Of a DNA stretch of 64,000 nt, positions 60,205 to 64,000 are shown piece by piece. Numbering within the stretch: the stretch's first letter is position 1; the number at the start of each line of letters is the position of its first letter. Source of the DNA: Synechococcus sp. AG-673-F03 (GTDB lineage Bacteria > Cyanobacteriota > Cyanobacteriia > PCC-6307 > Cyanobiaceae); contig QCTJ01000005.1 in the NCBI GenBank assembly GCA_003211205.1, positions 1 through 64,000 of the forward strand, in the 5' to 3' direction. The notes under the pieces are model-generated. The model was not told where the DNA came from. It searched no databases and saw nothing but the letters and a program-made list of their open reading frames with translations. The translations under genes were made by a program, and so were the position numbers.

Positions 60205-61323
60205 GTGCCAAAGTCCTTTCAGCACCTGGGGTTCTCCTTGGCGATTCGGTTGGGATTTCAGCGGTTTAGAGCATGGCTGATCAGCCTGCTGATCATGGTG
60301 GGCTTGGCCTGGACACCACCGGTCTGGGCAGCACTCCCCCAGGGAAACGCCGTACAGGATCCGGCGGCGATCCTGCGTGATTCCCTGCCAATGAATCAGG
60401 AAGATCTTCGCGATCTTCAGCACCTGCTCGAATACACCAGTGATGATCTGCGTGCCAAGCGCTGGAGTGCTCTTGGACGTGGCCTCAAGCGCACTCAGTC
60501 CCTACTGAGCAACAAGAAGGACACGATCATCGCAGCGATGCCAAGCGACGATCAAGCCAAGGCCAATCAAATCCTTGATGCCGTGGCGGATGACCTAAAC
60601 ATCCTGCAGGAGCGCATTGAAGAGAAAGACAAAGCAGGATTCATTCAGTCACGCCGCGAGACCCTTAGCCAGATCGGTGATCTGGAAGCACTGCTGATTG
60701 ATGATCGGCTGCCCGACATCCCTTCTGAATTCGACGACCTGCCGCGGCTGGCAGGCCGAGCCACCGTGGTGATCGAAACCACTGAGGGCGATCTCACTGC
60801 TGTGATGGATGGTTACAACGCACCTCTCACTGCCGGTGCATTCATTGATCTCAGCCTGAAGGGCTTCTATGACGGTTTGCCCTTTAACCGTGCAGAAGAT
60901 TTCTACATCCTGCAGAGCGGCGATCCCAAAGGACCTGACATCGGATACGTGGATCCAAAAACCAAGCAGGAACGCCACGTTCCCTTGGAAATCCGTGTTC
61001 CCGATGAACCAGAAACCATTTATAACCAAACTTTCGAAGACGTCGGTCTGTTCAAAGCCACTCCGGTGCTTCCCTTTGCCACCCTGGGAACACTGGGTTG
61101 GGCACACTCCGATCAGGCCCTCGATGACGGCTCGTCCCAGTTCTTTCTGTTTCTCTACGAGGCAGAGTTGACACCAGCAGGTTTGAATCTCGTGGATGGG
61201 CGCAATGCAGCCTTCGGTTATGTCGTGGAGGGATTCGATGTGCTCGAAGAACTGGGCGTTAACGATGAAATCAAACGGATCAAAGTGGTCGACGGTGCAG
61301 ATCGACTGCAGCAGCACGCCTGA
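60205..61323 (+). CDS. Lumenal-type cyclophilin peptidyl-prolyl isomerase (CYP38/TLP40-like)
   Basis: A 372-residue protein. A signal peptide ([20 protein letters not shown], cleavage after VWA near residue 43) sends it to the periplasm or thylakoid lumen. Residues 50-165 form a helical domain ([28 protein letters not shown]). A divergent cyclophilin domain follows ([88 protein letters not shown]). This is the layout of plant CYP38/TLP40, which helps assemble photosystem II. Catalytic cyclophilin residues are partly replaced, so isomerase activity is uncertain. Start is GTG 60205 or TTG 60238. thiL follows after five bases. Confidence 0.85.
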   Translation: MPKSFQHLGFSLAIRLGFQRFRAWLISLLIMVGLAWTPPVWAALPQGNAVQDPAAILRDSLPMNQEDLRDLQHLLEYTSDDLRAKRWSALGRGLKRTQSLLSNKKDTIIAAMPSDDQAKANQILDAVADDLNILQERIEEKDKAGFIQSRRETLSQIGDLEALLIDDRLPDIPSEFDDLPRLAGRATVVIETTEGDLTAVMDGYNAPLTAGAFIDLSLKGFYDGLPFNRAEDFYILQSGDPKGPDIGYVDPKTKQERHVPLEIRVPDEPETIYNQTFEDVGLFKATPVLPFATLGTLGWAHSDQALDDGSSQFFLFLYEAELTPAGLNLVDGRNAAFGYVVEGFDVLEELGVNDEIKRIKVVDGADRLQQHA

Positions 61324-61328
61324 GCTCC

Positions 61329-62330
61329 GTGACGGTCACACTGGCGGAGCTGGGTGAAGCGGAGCTAATCAGGCGGCTGGCCTGCTTTGCTCCGCCGGGT
61401 CAGCTCGCTGATGACACGTGCACCCTGGCCGCCGACACCCGGCAGCTGCTGGTGAACACCGACGTGCTTGTGGATGACATTCACTTCAGTGACCTCACCA
61501 CAAGCCCAGCGGATGTGGGCTGGCGCGCGGTGGCAACCAACCTGTCCGATTTGGCAGCCAGCGGCGCCGTTGCTGTGGACGGGATCACGGTGGCTCTGGT
61601 GGCACCAGGAAGCACCCCATGGAACTGGGTAGAGGGTCTCTACAGCGGTATCAGCGAAGCTCTCAACTGCTATGGAGGCATCCTGCTGGGAGGGGACTGC
61701 TCCTCAGGCAAGCAAAGACTGATCTCGGTGACTGCACTCGGTCGACTCGGGCCGTTACGCCTTCATCGTGGTGATGCCTTTCCAGGCGACTGGCTCGTCA
61801 CCAGCGGAGCCCATGGCCTAAGCCGTTTAGGGCTAGCACTGCTTCAAGGTGATCCGATTCTGGATGGCAACAGTGCACTGACGGACGCCCTTGAACACCA
61901 GGCCATCAGCCAACATCGCCGACCCAGACCCAGGCTGGATGCCTTGACCACGCTGCTCGAGAACAAACCAGAGCACTTGCCCTGGAGAGCGGCCGGCACC
62001 GACAGCAGCGACGGCCTTCTGGCGGCGGTGCAGGCTCTTTGCAACAGCAGTGAGTGCGGAGCTCAACTCACCTATGACTGGCTTCCGCGAGCGGAAGGCT
62101 GGCCCACTGGCGAGCTCTGGGATCAATGGTGCCTGAACGGTGGCGAGGATTTTGAATTGGTTCTGAGTCTCCCAGCCTCCTGGGCCCAACGCTGGCTTGA
62201 ACATCAACCGGCAAGCCGGCGCATCGGCTGCATCACCACCGAAAGCAATCAGATCGTTTGGAGTGAGACCAAACGTCCTGTAACCGCTGCAGAGTTTGAT
62301 CACTTCGGCTCTGCGCTGAATGATGCGTGA
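61329..62330 (+). CDS. thiL: Thiamine-monophosphate kinase
   Basis: Phosphorylates thiamine phosphate to the active diphosphate. The 333-residue protein has the AIR synthase-like fold: DDTCTLAADTRQLLVNTDVLVDDIHFS (metal-binding acids), VGWRAVATNLSDLAASGAV, LLGGDCSSGKQRLISVTALGRL and GTDSSDGLLAAVQALCNSS. WCLNGGEDFELVLSLPASW ends the substrate site. The start is GTG at 61329. It is probably co-transcribed with the cyclophilin gene; the terminator hairpin after it serves mostly gap2. Confidence 0.93.
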   Translation: MTVTLAELGEAELIRRLACFAPPGQLADDTCTLAADTRQLLVNTDVLVDDIHFSDLTTSPADVGWRAVATNLSDLAASGAVAVDGITVALVAPGSTPWNWVEGLYSGISEALNCYGGILLGGDCSSGKQRLISVTALGRLGPLRLHRGDAFPGDWLVTSGAHGLSRLGLALLQGDPILDGNSALTDALEHQAISQHRRPRPRLDALTTLLENKPEHLPWRAAGTDSSDGLLAAVQALCNSSECGAQLTYDWLPRAEGWPTGELWDQWCLNGGEDFELVLSLPASWAQRWLEHQPASRRIGCITTESNQIVWSETKRPVTAAEFDHFGSALNDA

Positions 62331-62333
62331 CCC

Positions 62334-62360
62334 AAAAAAATCCCTCCCGCCGGGAGGGAT
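62334..62360 (-). terminator. Intrinsic terminator of gap2
   Basis: On the minus strand a perfect stem (ATCCCTCCC with GGGAGGGAT, 62340-62360, three-base loop) is followed by a run of T (62334-62340). It begins 22 bases after the gap2 stop. Read on the plus strand it follows thiL, but no T-run comes after it there, so its main target is gap2. Confidence 0.88.
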
Positions 62361-62382
62361 TAAAGATCAGATCAAATCCTGA

Positions 62383-63408
62383 TCATTTCCAGTTCCTGGC
62401 CACCACCTCGGCGAGGTCCACAACCCTTTGGCTGTAGCCCCACTCGTTGTCGTACCAAGCGACGATCTTGAAGAAGTTGTCACCCATGGCAAGGGTCAGA
62501 TCCGCGTCAAAGATGGTCGACTGATTGGTACCGGCGTAGTCACTGGACACCAGGGGCAGATCGCCGTACTTGATGATCTTGCTCATCGAGCCATCAGCAG
62601 CAGCCTTGAGGATCGACTTGATCTCATCCACGGAAGAGGCACGGGTGGACTCGAACACCAGGTCAACAGCTGAGACGTTCGGAGTCGGAACGCGCATGGC
62701 GATACCCGTGAACTTGCCTTTCACAGCGGGGTAAACGAGAGCCACGGCTTGGGCTGCACCTGTGGAGGTGGGAACCATATTCACAGCAGCGGCACGGGCA
62801 CGACGCAGATCGCGATGGTTGTTATCGAGAATCCGCTGGTCGCCTGTGTAGCTGTGAATCGTGGTCATCAGGCCACGGTTGATGCCGATCGACTGATCGA
62901 TCACTTTCACCAAGGGGGCGAGGCAGTTGGTGGTGCAGCTGGCGTTGCTGAGGATGTCGAAATCTTCATGACGGTATTGGTCCTCATTCACACCAACCAC
63001 GAATGTGCCGACCTTGGGGCCTTTACCGGGAGCGGTGAGAATCACCTTCTTGGCGCCGGCCTGAATGTGCATGCTGGCCTTTTCGTCGGTGTTGAACACA
63101 CCGGTCGACTCAAGAACCAGATCCACCCCCCAATCCTTCCAAGGGCAATTGAGAGGGTTGCGGTCAGAGAAGAACTTCACCTGCTTGCCATTGACGATCA
63201 TCGAGTCGTCAGTGGTTTCGATCTTCACGCTGGGGTCCAACTTGCCCAAGATTGAGTCGTAGGTCAGCAGGTGAGCGCTGGTCTTGGGGTCCGAGGTGGC
63301 ATTAACGCCCACAACCTCGATGTCGGTGTCAGCGCCACGGCTGATCCATCCCCGCATCACATTGCGACCGATTCGGCCGAATCCATTGATCGCAACGCGC
63401 AGAGTCAT
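62383..63408 (-). CDS. gap2: Glyceraldehyde-3-phosphate dehydrogenase, Calvin-cycle type
   Basis: Reduces 1,3-bisphosphoglycerate in carbon fixation and can use NADPH. From [20 protein letters not shown] at 63408 the protein is 341 residues. The catalytic Cys158 is in [15 protein letters not shown]. The dinucleotide loop [17 protein letters not shown] and [12 protein letters not shown]-type segment ([26 protein letters not shown]) are those of Gap2, not of the glycolytic Gap1. It ends with a strong terminator. An upstream TATGAT -10-like box is present at 63444-63449. Confidence 0.96.
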   Translation of the reverse strand: MTLRVAINGFGRIGRNVMRGWISRGADTDIEVVGVNATSDPKTSAHLLTYDSILGKLDPSVKIETTDDSMIVNGKQVKFFSDRNPLNCPWKDWGVDLVLESTGVFNTDEKASMHIQAGAKKVILTAPGKGPKVGTFVVGVNEDQYRHEDFDILSNASCTTNCLAPLVKVIDQSIGINRGLMTTIHSYTGDQRILDNNHRDLRRARAAAVNMVPTSTGAAQAVALVYPAVKGKFTGIAMRVPTPNVSAVDLVFESTRASSVDEIKSILKAAADGSMSKIIKYGDLPLVSSDYAGTNQSTIFDADLTLAMGDNFFKIVAWYDNEWGYSQRVVDLAEVVARNWK

Positions 63409-63443
63409 ATGAAGAGCGGACAATCCGCAGGGAATGGCCGCTG

Positions 63444-63449
63444 ATCATA
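63444..63449 (-). promoter_or_regulatory. Putative -10 box of gap2
   Basis: TATGAT on the minus strand lies 35 bases upstream of the chosen gap2 ATG. A TTGGAA resembling a -35 box (63464-63469) is only 14 bases upstream, too close for a standard sigma-70 promoter. Many cyanobacterial promoters lack a -35, so the box remains a reasonable candidate. Confidence 0.35.
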
Positions 63450-63577
63450 CAGAAATCGCTAATTTCCAATGAATAAGGCCCGTCATCAAATTTTTGAGGG
63501 GGCTAGCGCGACAGTCTGCGCCAATTGGTGGTCAGCAGGAAATGCTGATTTAAGGTGCGCTTCCATGGCATTTGTTC

Positions 63578-64000
63578 TTGAGCAGATCGCTTGACAGCCC
63601 TTCCTCGGTGCACTTCATCGGTGCAGGCGGAATCGGCATGTCTGCTCTGGCGAGAATTCTGCTAGGCCGCGGTCACCAGGTGAGTGGCTCCGACCGCAAG
63701 ATGTCTGCAGCAATGGAAGCCCTGCAGGCGCTTGGGATGGTGGCTTTCGCCTCACAGACTGCAAATAATTTTGATGAACTGAAAAAACGGGGTTTCGCCA
63801 CGCCCTTAGTGGTGATCAGCAGCGCCATCCCGGACAGCAATCCCGAACTGGCCGCAGCCCGGCAATTGCAGCTGACTGTCTGGCACCGCTCCGACCTGCT
63901 CGCTGCCCTGATCGATCAACAGCCTTCGATCGCGGTCGCGGGTAGTCACGGCAAAACCACCACAAGCACAGTGGTCACGTCACTTCTTCACAGCGCTGGT
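63578..64000 (+). CDS. murC: UDP-N-acetylmuramate-L-alanine ligase, N-terminal part
   Basis: Adds L-alanine to UDP-MurNAc in peptidoglycan precursor synthesis. The window holds the first 141 codons. [29 protein letters not shown] is the Mur N-terminal Rossmann motif, and [20 protein letters not shown] (starting about codon 119) is the ATP-binding P-loop of MurC, GxxGKT/S-type. The start is probably TTG at 63578; GTG at 63608 is possible. The gene runs off the right edge and is divergent from gap2 across 169 bases. Confidence 0.92.
   Translation, partial: MSRSLDSPSSVHFIGAGGIGMSALARILLGRGHQVSGSDRKMSAAMEALQALGMVAFASQTANNFDELKKRGFATPLVVISSAIPDSNPELAAARQLQLTVWHRSDLLAALIDQQPSIAVAGSHGKTTTSTVVTSLLHSAG

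Overview
The window reads as a stretch of a marine picocyanobacterial chromosome, most likely a marine Synechococcus of the Synechococcus/Prochlorococcus lineage. Evidence is the photosystem II gene psbZ, a 55-residue Psb34/ssl1498-type light-harvesting-like protein, the sulfolipid pair sqdB-sqdX, the Calvin-cycle type gap2, a cyanobacterial PlmA regulator, a Ycf23 protein, an aspartate kinase with four ACT modules, and anaerobic-pathway cobalamin genes (cbiC, cbiD). Genes are packed very tightly on both strands. I see no insertion sequence, phage, CRISPR array or rRNA operon. Assignments come from reading protein motifs; no database search was possible.

Layout. 1-5.2 kb: a partial reading frame at the left edge, mgtE, glutathione peroxidase, and the minus-strand run gyrB, SH3-like secreted protein, crcB, crcB. 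5.3-9.1 kb: miaA, infC, a 305-base leader, plmA and cysE. 9.1-13.8 kb: secA and a GT4 glycosyltransferase (minus), then a GNAT enzyme. 13.8-21 kb: tRNA-Gly(GCC), ribH, psbZ, mutS, cbiC, holA, lysC. 21-30 kb: uvrB, ycf23, tilS, a TPR-like protein, RNase J, dapA and asd. With lysC, the last two give three steps of the lysine/threonine branch. 30-36.5 kb: tig-clpP-clpX protein quality control, an LRAT/NlpC-type protein, dnaX. 36.5-42.5 kb: a membrane GT2, a SpoIID protein, rpmI-rplT, a TPR protein, thiG and the small Psb34-like gene. 42.5-50.7 kb: sqdB-sqdX, a PBP2 operon with two uncharacterised partners, guaA, cbiD. 50.7-54.6 kb: a class V aminotransferase, tRNA-Gly(CCC), then a patch of small uncharacterised genes with AT-rich spacers. 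54.5-58.1 kb: a HARP-SNF2 helicase divergent from an HNH nuclease, then small membrane or secreted proteins and an SDR enzyme. 58.1-64 kb: pdxA, accB, efp, a lumenal-type cyclophilin, thiL, gap2 and the start of murC.

Most of the window is housekeeping. The parts most worth a second look are the divergent HARP-SNF2 helicase and HNH nuclease, which together have the domain content of eukaryotic ZRANB3 and share a perfect palindrome; a hairpin that ends one base before the start codon of the Psb34-like gene; terminator-like hairpins in the gyrB/miaA spacer; and a cbiD whose conserved N-terminus has no ordinary start codon.
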